Below, piece after piece: positions 15,505 through 26,646 of a stretch of DNA of 64,000 nt; position 1 is the first letter of the stretch; each line of letters starts with the position of its first letter. Below the pieces are notes generated by a model that worked only from the letters and a program-made list of their open reading frames with translations, did not search any database and had not been told where the DNA came from. Both the position numbers and the translations under genes were made by a program. The stretch comes from Deltaproteobacteria bacterium (GTDB lineage: Bacteria > Desulfobacterota > Desulfuromonadia > Geobacterales > JAJYBI01): the NCBI GenBank assembly GCA_021779095.1, contig JAJYBI010000017.1:1-64000 (forward strand). The letters are read 5' to 3'.

Positions 15505-18500
15505 ATGGAGGGAGACACCATGCGCTGTTATCACCGGTTGGGGGTCATCGTTTTACTTGTTGCGGCAATTAGTACCGCACTGTCATATGGCGAGGCATGC
15601 GCCGCCATGCAGTGTTATGGCTGCCACGGCAGCACCGCCCAACAGGACATGAGGCCGATCGACTCCCCGTTTCGCAACCCCGATACGGGAGGATTCCAGG
15701 GGAGCCACCGGGACCACATGAAGGGAGCGGCAAACGCCGCGACCTGCGCGCACTGTCACCCGGGTGCCGAGAGCTACAGATCCGGACATCGAGACGGACT
15801 GATCAAACTCTCCTCCGCCATCAACGACTCTCCCCAGATCACCCAGTATCCTGCCGCAAGCATCTTCAACAACCGCACCTCCGCGTTCCGCCAGACGGCG
15901 ACCCCTGCCCTGGGAAGCTGCAGTTCGGTAAACTGCCATTTCGAAGCCGCGACCCCCGTGTGGGGAAGCGATCCCGCCGCACTCTCCTGCTCCAGCTGTC
16001 ACGGCTCGCCTCCCGGCGACGGCAGTCACCTGCGCAAGCACGACCAGTACCTGGGAAGCGATGCGGCAAGCTGCGGATACTGTCACGGGGAACACTCCAC
16101 CTTCGATCACGCCACCAGCGCCGGAAAACGGCCGCTCACCGTCCGGTTCGCCAGGTTCCCCAACACGGGCGGCAGCTATACCGGCGACGTCTCCTACCCG
16201 GACTATCTCCCCAGCCAGCATGCCGGAGACCGCAACGGCACCTGCATCGACACGGCCTGCCACAGCGACGGCCGGGGAGGACCACCGCGGATGACGCTCA
16301 GCTGGTCCGACTCCAGGAGCTCGACCTGCTACTCCTGCCACGGGGGAAGAACGGTCGACAGTACGCCCGCCAACTGCGCGGCGATTTTCGGGGTATGGAG
16401 CAGCAGCGGCTACTGCACACCCGACCTGACCATCTCGTCCAACGGCCACCACCGGCTGGTCGGCCCCCAGTGGATCAGAAAGTACCCGTGCAGCTACTGC
16501 CACAGCGCCACGGCCGATGCATCGGGAACGATCATCGACCATACCCGTCACGTGAACGGGGCGAAAGATGTCGTCATCGACAGCCGCTGGAACATCGACG
16601 GCCGGCCGGCCGCGAGCTACGACCCCGCCACCAAGGTCTGCAACAACGTCTACTGCCACAGCGACGGCACTGCCGACCCGGAGAGCGTGCGGCCGTTCGC
16701 CTGGACGAGCCCCAAGACCGACTGCAATTCCTGCCACGGCCACGCCCAGGGGACCTGCTCCACGTCCGGCTGCCACGACGGACGTACCGACGCCCAGGGC
16801 ACGTACTGGGAGGTGAAGACGGGATGGCCTGTCGGCCAGGAATGGATGAGCGCCATGCCGATGTACCCGAACGAGGGACCCGGCACCTCCCGGGCCAACT
16901 CCCACGCCCGGCATCTCCAGACGAACTTCACGTGCGATATCTGTCATGCGAACACGGTGAAGAACGGGGCCTGTACGGACTGCCACGCCGCCGGCATCCC
17001 CACCGGCAGCATGAATGAAGTGGCCCATATCGACGCCACCTACCATGTCAACAAGAAGAAGGACGTGGTCTTCAACGGCAGCCAGCCGCTTGCCGCGAGC
17101 TACAATCCCATCACCAAGACCTGTTCCGGCACCTCCTGCCACTCCGGGGGCACCGACCCGGTATGGGGCGGTTCGGTGAACGACGCCGTCACCTGCCTGA
17201 ACTGCCACGGCACGTCCGGTCCGGATGTGGACGACTACGCATCGTTCAACGGCACCCAGGCGAAGATAAACCTGGCCCAGTGGGTGACGACCGGCCATGG
17301 CCGGTACTCCTCCGCCGGCCGCTACCCCGCCACCGGGAACCCGGCGGCCAATTTCCCCGGCAACCCCTGCTGGTACTGTCACGACAACTCGATCCTGCAC
17401 AAGGACCCGGCCAACCCGTTCCGCCTGCGGATGCACAACCAGTTCGCGAGGCGATTCGAAAAGGAATGCATGTACTGCCACATGGAGCGGACGGACGCGG
17501 AGTGCCTCTCCTGCCATGTGGGACAGACCGAGACCCTGGCGCCCCAGGCCACCGGGACCGGCGTCGTCTTCAAACAGAAAGACGGCACCACGCAGACCCG
17601 TTTCCCCGACCATACCTATACCGCCGGCTGCACGGCCGGCGGCTGCCACGACTCGGATACCGGCACGTTCGCCGACGGCATGCACAAGGGGCACAACACG
17701 AACGCCGGCTCCTGGACCCCGGAGCAGAAGAGCGACGTGAAAAACTCCTACATGATGATGGGTGTCTGCCTGCAGTGCCACGACGACGACAGCAACGGCC
17801 AGTGCACCGGCTGCCACACCCCGCCCCCCGACCAGCCGAACAAGTACTCCCTCGGGTTCGACGCCGGCGCCGGCCTCGTCAAACCGAAACAGGCCAAGGC
17901 ATCGGGCGCCCATTTCGGATACAAGCACTACCGCGACTTCATGAATTCCGGTGGCTGGACAAAGGATGCGAACGGCAATTTCACCGGGATCTGGAAAGGG
18001 GGGAAGTTCTGCTGGGACTGCCACGACCCCCACGGCGACGGCAACATCGCCATGATCCAGGACAAGGTGGCCACCACCACCGATGGCGTCTTCGGCATCC
18101 CCCGGACCACGGCCGCCGTCACGTTCACCGACAACAAGAGCGGCAGCGACTATGCGCGGAAGACCGGCGTCATCGACGGCATCTGCAACGTCTGCCACGC
18201 CCCGGACGGCAGGCACTACACGAGCAAGGCGGGTGACGGACACAACTACACCCGGCGCTGCACCTCCTGCCACGAGCACCGTTTCTCCGACAGCCACGCA
18301 AGCCAGCAGTCCTGCGACACCTGCCACCTGGCCAAACCGGTTCCGAAGCATACCGCCTTCGGTCTCCCGCGGGACTGCACCAAGTGCCACGCCGGCACCA
18401 TCGGCAACCGGATGGACATCATCGGCCAGATGAAGGCCAACTCCCACCATGTCCAGGGTGTGGAAATAACCGACAAGGTCTGTTACCAGTGCCACTGGGA

Positions 18501-20322
18501 GGCGACGCCGGAAGGGCTGATCAACACCGACTACCACTCCGGCTACAACTACAAAACCTACACATCGGTAAGAAACGCCGAGGTCGACCTGGTCGTCTAC
18601 GGACCGGGCTACCGCCCGACGGTGTACCGGGAATACTCCACCGCCGACGGACGGGCCACGGTCAGCAGGTTCCTCGCCAGCAGCATCGGCACGACGGACG
18701 AACGGGCCAACGTCGGCAGGATCACCAATCACTGCCTCGGCTGTCACAGCGACCAGAACAACAACACGCGGCCGTTCGGGGACTGCAAGACCCCGCGCCA
18801 GTACGCATGGGACCTGCAGAGCATCGCATCCCGCTACACCCAGACCGGCACCACCAGCTGGGGCAAGTACAACAGCACCACCTACCCCAACGCCAACCGG
18901 AAGGATACCGTGACCAAGGCGTTCTCCGCCCACGGCAACGCAGTCGCCAACCAGGGAGGGTTCGATCCGGTCACCGGGCTGGATGCGGCGATCCCCAACA
19001 GCCGGAACGGTACGGCGAATATCCAGTGCTTCGACTGTCACAACTCCCACGGCTCCAAGGTGGTGGGGATCACCTCCAGCTACGTCACCTTCAACGGCAC
19101 CAACAACGGCGCCAACCTGAAGGAAACCAAGCAGTTCATGGGGGGATACGCCGCAGATTACAAGGCGACCGCCAACACCGGCGGCGTCAACCCCTACAAC
19201 GCCGGGGCGGGAGAGTGCTTCGACTGCCATACCTCACCCGATGCCGGCACGGCCGTCGCGGGGGGGAAGACCCCGTGGGGCTACGCATCCACATTCGGCG
19301 CAACCGCACCGATCATCGGCGACATGGATACACCGCGCTTCGGCCAGGGGATGAAGGCAAAGACCGCCCGCTATGCGGAACGGGCCGGGAAGTCCACCAT
19401 CCTGGGCGGTCATCTGCAGGCCTCGGTGCCCGCGGGATCGATGCCCCACCTGGCGAAGGAGAGCGGCACCGCCAGCGGCGGCACCACCACATCGCTCGAC
19501 GACGGCGGCAAGTCGTGGGCAGCAAACGGCTGGAAAGACAAATACCTCTTGATGGACAGCGGTCCCAACGGCGGCCAGCTGCGCCGCATCACCGGCAACG
19601 GCGCCGCCTCGCTCACCTGCGAACCGTTCGCCGAACCGGTTGCCGCCGGCGACAGCTACCGGATCGTGCCATATGCGGCCCCGATAAACGGCCTCTGCAC
19701 CCCGTGCCACGACCCCCATGGCGTCAGCCGGACCCTGGGGAGCGACCAGGCCTACGCCGTGCCGCTCCTTAAAGGGACCTGGCTCACCTCCCCGTTCAGG
19801 GACGATGCGCCGGAACCGACGGGAAGCGCCTATTATATCCCGCAAAGCTCACTGCGGTGGCGCACGGAACGCAGCACCCTGAACGGTCTGAAGATAAGCG
19901 AGACGGACAGCCGGTTTGCCGGCCTCTGTACCGGTTGCCATGCGAAAGCCAACCTGACCGACGGCATCAAGAAGAACACGCCGTTCAAGTCGCTGGACCG
20001 CATCCATGAATCGGTCAAGGGATGGGGCAACAACGGCGAACACGCCTTCAGCTGTTCCAAGTGCCATCAACCGCACAGCTCCGGTCTCCCCCGCCTCATG
20101 AGGACAAACTGCCTCGACTTCAAGCACCGGGGCGATCTGGTGTCGGGCGGCAGCGTAACGACGAGGACATCGAGTCAGACACGGTTCCTGAACTCCGGGC
20201 GCTACCCCAGCGGATACTCGACACCGCCGTACTCCGGAGCCGTCTGCCATGGCGGTCCGACGGAAAACGGCTCTGCGGACTGGCCGAACAACCAGCTCTG
20301 GAATACGGTGACACCATGGTGA
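15505..20322 (+). CDS. giant multiheme c-type cytochrome (1605 aa; about 27 CxxCH plus 6 CX4CH by my count)
   Basis: Signal peptide; repeated CxxCH and CX4CH motifs (CSSVNCH, CIDTACH, CNNVYCH, CSTSGCH, CSGTSCH, CTAGGCH); C-terminus LWNTVTPW. Confidence 0.95.
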   Translation: MEGDTMRCYHRLGVIVLLVAAISTALSYGEACAAMQCYGCHGSTAQQDMRPIDSPFRNPDTGGFQGSHRDHMKGAANAATCAHCHPGAESYRSGHRDGLIKLSSAINDSPQITQYPAASIFNNRTSAFRQTATPALGSCSSVNCHFEAATPVWGSDPAALSCSSCHGSPPGDGSHLRKHDQYLGSDAASCGYCHGEHSTFDHATSAGKRPLTVRFARFPNTGGSYTGDVSYPDYLPSQHAGDRNGTCIDTACHSDGRGGPPRMTLSWSDSRSSTCYSCHGGRTVDSTPANCAAIFGVWSSSGYCTPDLTISSNGHHRLVGPQWIRKYPCSYCHSATADASGTIIDHTRHVNGAKDVVIDSRWNIDGRPAASYDPATKVCNNVYCHSDGTADPESVRPFAWTSPKTDCNSCHGHAQGTCSTSGCHDGRTDAQGTYWEVKTGWPVGQEWMSAMPMYPNEGPGTSRANSHARHLQTNFTCDICHANTVKNGACTDCHAAGIPTGSMNEVAHIDATYHVNKKKDVVFNGSQPLAASYNPITKTCSGTSCHSGGTDPVWGGSVNDAVTCLNCHGTSGPDVDDYASFNGTQAKINLAQWVTTGHGRYSSAGRYPATGNPAANFPGNPCWYCHDNSILHKDPANPFRLRMHNQFARRFEKECMYCHMERTDAECLSCHVGQTETLAPQATGTGVVFKQKDGTTQTRFPDHTYTAGCTAGGCHDSDTGTFADGMHKGHNTNAGSWTPEQKSDVKNSYMMMGVCLQCHDDDSNGQCTGCHTPPPDQPNKYSLGFDAGAGLVKPKQAKASGAHFGYKHYRDFMNSGGWTKDANGNFTGIWKGGKFCWDCHDPHGDGNIAMIQDKVATTTDGVFGIPRTTAAVTFTDNKSGSDYARKTGVIDGICNVCHAPDGRHYTSKAGDGHNYTRRCTSCHEHRFSDSHASQQSCDTCHLAKPVPKHTAFGLPRDCTKCHAGTIGNRMDIIGQMKANSHHVQGVEITDKVCYQCHWEATPEGLINTDYHSGYNYKTYTSVRNAEVDLVVYGPGYRPTVYREYSTADGRATVSRFLASSIGTTDERANVGRITNHCLGCHSDQNNNTRPFGDCKTPRQYAWDLQSIASRYTQTGTTSWGKYNSTTYPNANRKDTVTKAFSAHGNAVANQGGFDPVTGLDAAIPNSRNGTANIQCFDCHNSHGSKVVGITSSYVTFNGTNNGANLKETKQFMGGYAADYKATANTGGVNPYNAGAGECFDCHTSPDAGTAVAGGKTPWGYASTFGATAPIIGDMDTPRFGQGMKAKTARYAERAGKSTILGGHLQASVPAGSMPHLAKESGTASGGTTTSLDDGGKSWAANGWKDKYLLMDSGPNGGQLRRITGNGAASLTCEPFAEPVAAGDSYRIVPYAAPINGLCTPCHDPHGVSRTLGSDQAYAVPLLKGTWLTSPFRDDAPEPTGSAYYIPQSSLRWRTERSTLNGLKISETDSRFAGLCTGCHAKANLTDGIKKNTPFKSLDRIHESVKGWGNNGEHAFSCSKCHQPHSSGLPRLMRTNCLDFKHRGDLVSGGSVTTRTSSQTRFLNSGRYPSGYSTPPYSGAVCHGGPTENGSADWPNNQLWNTVTPW

Positions 20323-20378
20323 CCACGATGACGAAAGAGATCCGGCACGATGACTTCCCGGCGAAAGGGGGCCGATCC

Positions 20379-23300
20379 ATGAAGATCCTGACCGCCGCAT
20401 ACCGGCGTGGTTGGTGGTTGCTGCTGGCGGCGACGTTCTGCCTTAGCGCCCTGCCGGCGTACGGCAAGGGGGGCGATCAGGTGTGGCACGTCTCCGACCC
20501 GCTGCCGGGCAAGCAGGAAGCGCGCGCCATGGCCAGCGACTCGGCGGGCAACGTCATCGTCGCCGGTTATACCTCGGCCGGCGGCAGCAACGATTACCAG
20601 GTCACCAAGTTCAAGGCGGACGGCTCGGGTGTGGCGTGGCGGGCGACCTACGATATGGCGGGAGGGGACGATGTGGCGACGGCGGTTGCCGTGGACGCCA
20701 ACGACGACGTCATCGTGACCGGCTATGCGTGGAGCGGCCTGAGTTACGACATCCACACCATCAAGTACAGGGGGAGTCCGGCCGGCCCGACGGGCGAGGT
20801 CCTCTGGGAACACACCTTCGCCAGCACGGTCGGCGCCGGGGATTTCGCCACCGCGATCGCCGTCGACAACGGCAACAACATCTACGTCGCCGGCTATACC
20901 GTGAACGCCGCCGGCAACGACGATTTCCTGATCATCAAGTATCCGCCGGAGGGGACCGTCCCCCAGTGGCAGGAGATCTGGAACTCGAGCTACAACGATC
21001 ACGACCGGATAACCGCCATCGCCGCCGGCTCCGACGGGATCGCCGTCACCGGCTACTCGTCGAAGGGGGGGACCGACTTCGACATCGTTACCCGCAAGTA
21101 CGGGTTCGACGGTTCGCTGGTCCGCGCCTGGCGCGCCTCCTCCAGCGGCAGCCGCGACGATCGCGGAACCGCCGTCAGGCTGGACTCGACGGGCAATGTA
21201 CTGGTTGCCGGCTATACCTCCTCGGCCGTCAACACGGACATCTACCTGGCCAAATACAGTCCGGCTTCGGACACACCGGTATGGGAACGGAGCTACGACG
21301 GCGGCTTCAACGACGAACCACGCGGGCTCTGGCTCGACGGCGACGATACGGTCTATCTCACCGGCATATCCTTTACCCTGGCGGGACATGAAGACATCTG
21401 CACAATCCGTTACAACAGCGACGGCACGAAGGTATGGTCCGACGTATTCAACTCGGGCGGCGAACTGACCGATATCCCGGCAGCCATCACCGGCAGCACG
21501 GCCCCGGATGGCGGACTGTTCGTCACCGGCTACTCCCATTCGTCCACCAGCGAGGACTACATCACCCTCAAGTACGACAAGGTCGCCGGTACCGTGCTCT
21601 GGAGCGCCGACTTCGACGGCGCCGCCGCAGGAAACGACCGCCCGGTGGGGATCGTCCTCTCCCCCGCGGGGAATCCGCTGGTTGCCGGCTGGTCCGAAGC
21701 CGCCACGTCCTACGATTTCCAGGTGGTCCAGTACGATTTCGGCCCTCTCAACGCCCCCACCGGGCTGACCGCAACGGCCGACAGCAACAGCGCCATCACC
21801 CTGGGCTGGCAGGACAACTCGGCCAACGAGGACGGGTTCCGGATAGAGCGGAAACTGGGCGAAGCGGGCACCTATACCCAGGTCGGCACCGTCGGCCCCG
21901 GGGTCACCACCTTCACCCAGAGCGGACTCTCGCCCGACAACTACTATTACTTCAGGGTGCTGGCGTACAACGCCGCCGACGGCGACTCGCGTTACAGCAA
22001 CGAGGCCCATGCCCTGACCAAGGTGGTGAGCTACGACACGCCGGACTGGATCTACCGCTACAACGGCGCGGACGACCGGGACGACATCGCCACCGCCATC
22101 ACCGTCGGCCCCGACGACAACCCGGTGGTGGCCGGCTTCAGCGACCTCACCGAGGAGGGGGTGGCGGGGATGTATTCCTACGACTACCTGGCGATCAAGC
22201 TCGACCGGGCGGATGCGACGGTAAAATGGAAGGCCCGCTACGACAGCGGGGACGGCGGCACCGACATGGCGACCGGCGTGGCGCTCGATCCCGCCGGCGA
22301 CCTGCTGATGACCGGCACCTCCTACCTGTCCGGGGGGACGGACAAGAGCGACGACCTGTACACCATCAAGTTCCAGACCTCCACGCTGACCGATCCGGCG
22401 GGCAGCCCGCCGATCCTGTGGGGAGACCAGTACGGCACGCAGAGCGGCATAGACATGGCGATCGCCATTCAGGTAGTGCGGGACGGTTCCGGCAACAGCG
22501 TGGTGATCGGCTACGGCATGAATGCGGCGGGCAACAACGACATCTTCATCATCAAGTATCGTGAAGACGGCAGCCGGGCATGGCCCCCGATCGTGTACGA
22601 CGGCGGTCGGGATGACTATCCCACCGGCGTGGCGCTGGACAGTGCCGGCAACATCTTCGTAACCGGGTACAGCACCAATGCGGAGGGGAACGAGGATTTC
22701 TTCACCGCAAAGTACAACGGCGCGACCGGAGCCCCCATCTGGGCCCAGAACTACGACGGACCGGGACACGGCAATGACCGGGCGCTTTCCCTCGCGCTGG
22801 ATGCGCAGGGGGACCTGTACGTCACCGGGTACGGCGTGAACGGTGCCGGCGACGACCAGTTCGTCACCATCAAGTATGCCGGCGCGGACAGTGCCGCCCA
22901 GCGGGAGATCTGGCGGAAGACCTATGATGGACCGGCGGCGGGAAACGACCGTGCGGTTGCCGTCAGGGTCGACCCGATCGACGACGGCGTGGTGGTGGCG
23001 GGTAACAGCTACCGCACCGCCGATGACAGCGACTTCCATCTCATCCGCTACAACGCCGCCGACGGTACCGTCATCTGGGAGAAGAACTTCGACCGCCCTG
23101 CAAGCTATGACTATCCGACCGACATGGTGCTCGACCCGTCAGGCTACATCTATCTGACGGGGGAGGTGCGCAACGGCCCCGACACCGATCCCGCGTCCGA
23201 CAACAGCTCCGATATCCTGACGCTCATCTACGACTTCGAGGGAACCTTCCTGGGGGCGACCGTCTACAACGGCACCGCAAACCTGCATGACGAGGCGATG

Positions 23301-26300
23301 GCCATTGCCGTGAACCTGCGCGGCGAGGCGTTCGTGGCCGGCTATTCCCCCAACCCGTCCAACGACGACTACATCGTGCTAAAGCAGAAGAACCGGTACA
23401 TTCTGGTGCCGTCACCCCTCTCCGTGGCCCCCCAAAGCGACGCGTCACAGTTGGCGCTGGCCTGGCACGACAACTCCCCCGGCAGCCAGTTCCGCATCGA
23501 ACGGACCGCTTCCCCCGTTACGTCGTCGAGCGTCTGGGAGCCGGTAACCATCGCGGCTGCCGGCTCCACCGGCTATACGGATTCCGGGCTCACCGCCGGG
23601 CACGCGTACTGCTACCGGATCGACGCCTTCAGCGGAAGCATCAATTCACGCAAGATCGTGCAGTGTGCGACCACGACCCTCCCGGCGACGACCCTCAACG
23701 CGCTGAACGTCGACTCGGGCACCGGGATAACCGTTGCGTGGAACCAGGTCGCCGGGAATACCGGATACCGGGTCGAACGGAAGACCGATGCCGCGGGGAG
23801 TTGGTCAGCCGTGGCCACCATCGCCGCCGATACGACCGGCTACGCGGATACGGGGCTCACGCCCGGCACGACCTATTACTACCGCGTGCTGGTCGCGAGC
23901 GATGCCGGCTATTCGCTTCCCAGCAACGAGCTTTCGGCCGTCACCCGTCCCGCACCGCCGATACTGAACACGCCGTCCGGTCTCGGCATCGACCGGGTGA
24001 CCATCACCTGGAGCGACGTCGCCGGCGAAACCGGCTACCGGATCGAACGGAAAGAGGGTGCCGCCGGCAGCTGGTCGCAGGCCGGCACAACCGGGAAGGA
24101 TACGGTTACCTTCACGGATGCGGGGCTTGCACCCAATACCCGGTACTACTACCGCGTTGCCGCGTACAACGCGGGTGGCGATTCTGTGTACAGTGCCGAG
24201 CAGGGAGCGCTCACCCTCTTCGTTTCGCCGACCCTCGCCAGCGCGACCGGCAGCGCCTCCTCGTCGGTCGACCTCGCCTGGACCGACGTCGCCGGCGAAA
24301 CGGGCTTCACCATTCAGGAGTCGAGCTGCACCTACAACAACAGTGCGTGGGCAGCCACGTACTGCACCTCCGCCAACCTCTCCGCCGGTGTGTACTGGGG
24401 CAGCTGGCACACCGTCACCGATCTGGGGGCCGGCCAGCTCGCATACCAGAGGAGCGGGCTGGGGGCGGGGAGTGCCGTCGCCTACCGCGTCGTCGCCACG
24501 ACGACCGGCAACAGCTCCGCGCCGAGCAACTGGCTCATCGCATGGACCTATCTGGCGACGCCGGCCATTTCCGTATCGCCCCAATCCGAAACCGCCCTGA
24601 CCATCTCCTGGGGAACCGTGCCCGGGGCGTCCAACTATACCCTCGAACGGAAACAGCTGCCAACCGACCCGTGGACGGAGGTGACCGGTGCCGTCGGCCT
24701 GGCGGCAACCGCGACCACCTTCACCGACCAGGGACTGGCGCTGCAGACCGCGTACTCCTACCGTCTCAAGGCCTACAGCACGATCCCGGGCGGTCCTCCG
24801 GCCGTCTACAGCAACGAGGTGAACGCCTCGACACCCCCTTCGGCACCGGTGCTCGCCCCGCTCTCGATCGTGTCGTCCAGCGAGATCGATCTTGCCTGGA
24901 ACGGCGTCCCTGGCTCGACGGGGTACGACATCCAGCGGTGCGTGACAAGGTACCCCGACAATCCTGAGTATCTGGGCAGCTACGCACAGCAGAGCTGGTT
25001 ATGGAACTGCACCACCCCCGTTTCCGTGCCGACCGGAACCGTCTCCTACCGGGATCAGGGGTTGACCCCCGGCTACGGGTACCGTTACTTCGTCCGGAGC
25101 AGTTATGCGGGGGGAACAACCGCCTGGAGCACGGACCGGCTCGCGATCACCAATCCGCCGCCACCGACGCTCACCGGCATAACCGTGACATCCGCAACGC
25201 AATTGAACCTCACCTGGGGCAACGTGGCCGGCGAGACCGAATACCGGCTGGAATGGAAGCCACGTACCGGAGCGGACTGCAGTACCGGCACCTGGAACGG
25301 CCCCATCGCCGTTGCCGAGAACACAACCTCCTACGCCCACAGCGGCCTGACCGCCGGCACCTTCTACTGTTACCGGATGCAGGCCTACAATCCGTACGGC
25401 ATCTCCACCTACGGCAACGAGCTGTCCGCCATGACGGCGGTCTCCCCGCCGGTCCTGGATGCGCCGGCCGGGGTAAGCGCCACCCAGGCGGCCCTCACCT
25501 GGAACAACGTACCGGGCAATGCAGGCTACCGGATCGAGCAGCGGACCGGGACGGGGGGAACGTGGGGCACCGCGGGTACCGTCGGACAGGATACCACCGG
25601 CTACACCGCTTCGGGACTGACGGCCGGCACACTGTACTACTTCCGCGTCAGCGCCGCCAACGCGAACGCGGTGTACTCCGTCCCCAGCAACGAGGTATCT
25701 GCCACCACGACACCGGCCGCGACGACGGTCGCCACCTCCGTCGTGTCGGGATCCCGCATCGATCTCTCCTGGCCGCTCGTCAAGGGCGCAACCGCCTACC
25801 CCATCGAACGTAGAACGGGAACCGGCAGCTATGAACCGCTCACCAGTGTCGCGACCCCCTATGCGGAGTCGTACTGCGGCTTCACCTCGCCGACGGTGAA
25901 CTGCCCCGCGGCAGTACCGGTCGTGTCGGCGTACTCCGATACGGGGCTTGCGGCGCATACCACGTACTGCTACCGGATGACGGCGTGGAACAGCACCGGC
26001 GGTAATTCGCCCGACAGCACCGAGACCTGTGCCACCACGTCCGCCCTGCCGGGTCAGGAGCTGACGGCAACGGCGGTGAACCCGTTCAAGATAGCGCTGT
26101 CATGGACCTCGCTCGCCTGCTCGCCGGGCCCCTGCAGTCCTCCCGCCGCATACCGGATCGAACGTGAAGTACGTCCGGGCATCTGGGCCGAAGTGGCAAC
26201 GGTCGACGGATCGACAACCTCCTATCTCGACACCACCGGGATTGCGCCAAACGCAATCCACCATTATCGGCTGAGCGCCATTGACGGCGCCGACAGTTCG

Positions 26301-26363
26301 CCGTACAGCGAGGCAACCGTCACGACCCCCGTCTACACAACGGGAGAGAACTGTTGCCCCTGA
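20379..26363 (+). CDS. exported SBBP beta-propeller plus fibronectin type III repeat protein (about 1994 aa)
   Basis: MKILTAAYRRGWWLLLAATFCLSALPAYG signal; repeated GNVIVAGYTS...DYQVTKF units; about 11 FN3-like repeats (LTWxxVxGxxGYRIERK...YYYRVxAYN). Track start 20022 overlaps the cytochrome and is rejected. Confidence 0.85.
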   Translation: MKILTAAYRRGWWLLLAATFCLSALPAYGKGGDQVWHVSDPLPGKQEARAMASDSAGNVIVAGYTSAGGSNDYQVTKFKADGSGVAWRATYDMAGGDDVATAVAVDANDDVIVTGYAWSGLSYDIHTIKYRGSPAGPTGEVLWEHTFASTVGAGDFATAIAVDNGNNIYVAGYTVNAAGNDDFLIIKYPPEGTVPQWQEIWNSSYNDHDRITAIAAGSDGIAVTGYSSKGGTDFDIVTRKYGFDGSLVRAWRASSSGSRDDRGTAVRLDSTGNVLVAGYTSSAVNTDIYLAKYSPASDTPVWERSYDGGFNDEPRGLWLDGDDTVYLTGISFTLAGHEDICTIRYNSDGTKVWSDVFNSGGELTDIPAAITGSTAPDGGLFVTGYSHSSTSEDYITLKYDKVAGTVLWSADFDGAAAGNDRPVGIVLSPAGNPLVAGWSEAATSYDFQVVQYDFGPLNAPTGLTATADSNSAITLGWQDNSANEDGFRIERKLGEAGTYTQVGTVGPGVTTFTQSGLSPDNYYYFRVLAYNAADGDSRYSNEAHALTKVVSYDTPDWIYRYNGADDRDDIATAITVGPDDNPVVAGFSDLTEEGVAGMYSYDYLAIKLDRADATVKWKARYDSGDGGTDMATGVALDPAGDLLMTGTSYLSGGTDKSDDLYTIKFQTSTLTDPAGSPPILWGDQYGTQSGIDMAIAIQVVRDGSGNSVVIGYGMNAAGNNDIFIIKYREDGSRAWPPIVYDGGRDDYPTGVALDSAGNIFVTGYSTNAEGNEDFFTAKYNGATGAPIWAQNYDGPGHGNDRALSLALDAQGDLYVTGYGVNGAGDDQFVTIKYAGADSAAQREIWRKTYDGPAAGNDRAVAVRVDPIDDGVVVAGNSYRTADDSDFHLIRYNAADGTVIWEKNFDRPASYDYPTDMVLDPSGYIYLTGEVRNGPDTDPASDNSSDILTLIYDFEGTFLGATVYNGTANLHDEAMAIAVNLRGEAFVAGYSPNPSNDDYIVLKQKNRYILVPSPLSVAPQSDASQLALAWHDNSPGSQFRIERTASPVTSSSVWEPVTIAAAGSTGYTDSGLTAGHAYCYRIDAFSGSINSRKIVQCATTTLPATTLNALNVDSGTGITVAWNQVAGNTGYRVERKTDAAGSWSAVATIAADTTGYADTGLTPGTTYYYRVLVASDAGYSLPSNELSAVTRPAPPILNTPSGLGIDRVTITWSDVAGETGYRIERKEGAAGSWSQAGTTGKDTVTFTDAGLAPNTRYYYRVAAYNAGGDSVYSAEQGALTLFVSPTLASATGSASSSVDLAWTDVAGETGFTIQESSCTYNNSAWAATYCTSANLSAGVYWGSWHTVTDLGAGQLAYQRSGLGAGSAVAYRVVATTTGNSSAPSNWLIAWTYLATPAISVSPQSETALTISWGTVPGASNYTLERKQLPTDPWTEVTGAVGLAATATTFTDQGLALQTAYSYRLKAYSTIPGGPPAVYSNEVNASTPPSAPVLAPLSIVSSSEIDLAWNGVPGSTGYDIQRCVTRYPDNPEYLGSYAQQSWLWNCTTPVSVPTGTVSYRDQGLTPGYGYRYFVRSSYAGGTTAWSTDRLAITNPPPPTLTGITVTSATQLNLTWGNVAGETEYRLEWKPRTGADCSTGTWNGPIAVAENTTSYAHSGLTAGTFYCYRMQAYNPYGISTYGNELSAMTAVSPPVLDAPAGVSATQAALTWNNVPGNAGYRIEQRTGTGGTWGTAGTVGQDTTGYTASGLTAGTLYYFRVSAANANAVYSVPSNEVSATTTPAATTVATSVVSGSRIDLSWPLVKGATAYPIERRTGTGSYEPLTSVATPYAESYCGFTSPTVNCPAAVPVVSAYSDTGLAAHTTYCYRMTAWNSTGGNSPDSTETCATTSALPGQELTATAVNPFKIALSWTSLACSPGPCSPPAAYRIEREVRPGIWAEVATVDGSTTSYLDTTGIAPNAIHHYRLSAIDGADSSPYSEATVTTPVYTTGENCCP

Positions 26364-26374
26364 CCCGTACCATC

Positions 26375-26408
26375 CTGTTCCGGTGCGGCGTTTCCCGCAC
26401 CGGAACAG
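26375..26408. terminator. perfect 14-bp stem-loop downstream of the FN3 gene
   Basis: CTGTTCCGGTGCGG-N6-CCGCACCGGAACAG; no clear T run. Confidence 0.4.
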
Positions 26409-26646
26409 CCGTCTCTCCGGCTTCTCCGCGAAATGCACCATGATCGGACCGGGCAGCGCACATCGACCGACCGCTTCCCGAAAGGGCGAAACGGACCGCG
26501 GCTTGCCCCCGGCGATGCACGGATGGAAATTCTGTCAACCAATCCCTTTCCGGTGCGTTACAATAAAAACAAGAAAGTCGGAAACGGGCGCGGTCAGACC
26601 GCAGATGGGCTGGGGCGCCCGGCATCGGTATGGAAAGGAGGAGGCC

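Noticed and set aside
15583-19230. 1215-aa minus-strand ORF opposite the cytochrome
   Set aside because: Mirror ORF caused by high GC and codon bias; the plus strand has a signal peptide and dozens of haem motifs.
20202-23039. 945-aa minus-strand ORF opposite the propeller region
   Set aside because: Antisense translation of repeated propeller codons; no RBS or family features.
20520-23400. Regular DNA repeats suggesting CRISPR or minisatellite
   Set aside because: Periodicity follows protein repeats (GNVxVxGYS...YxTxKY), units are divergent and lack unique spacers.
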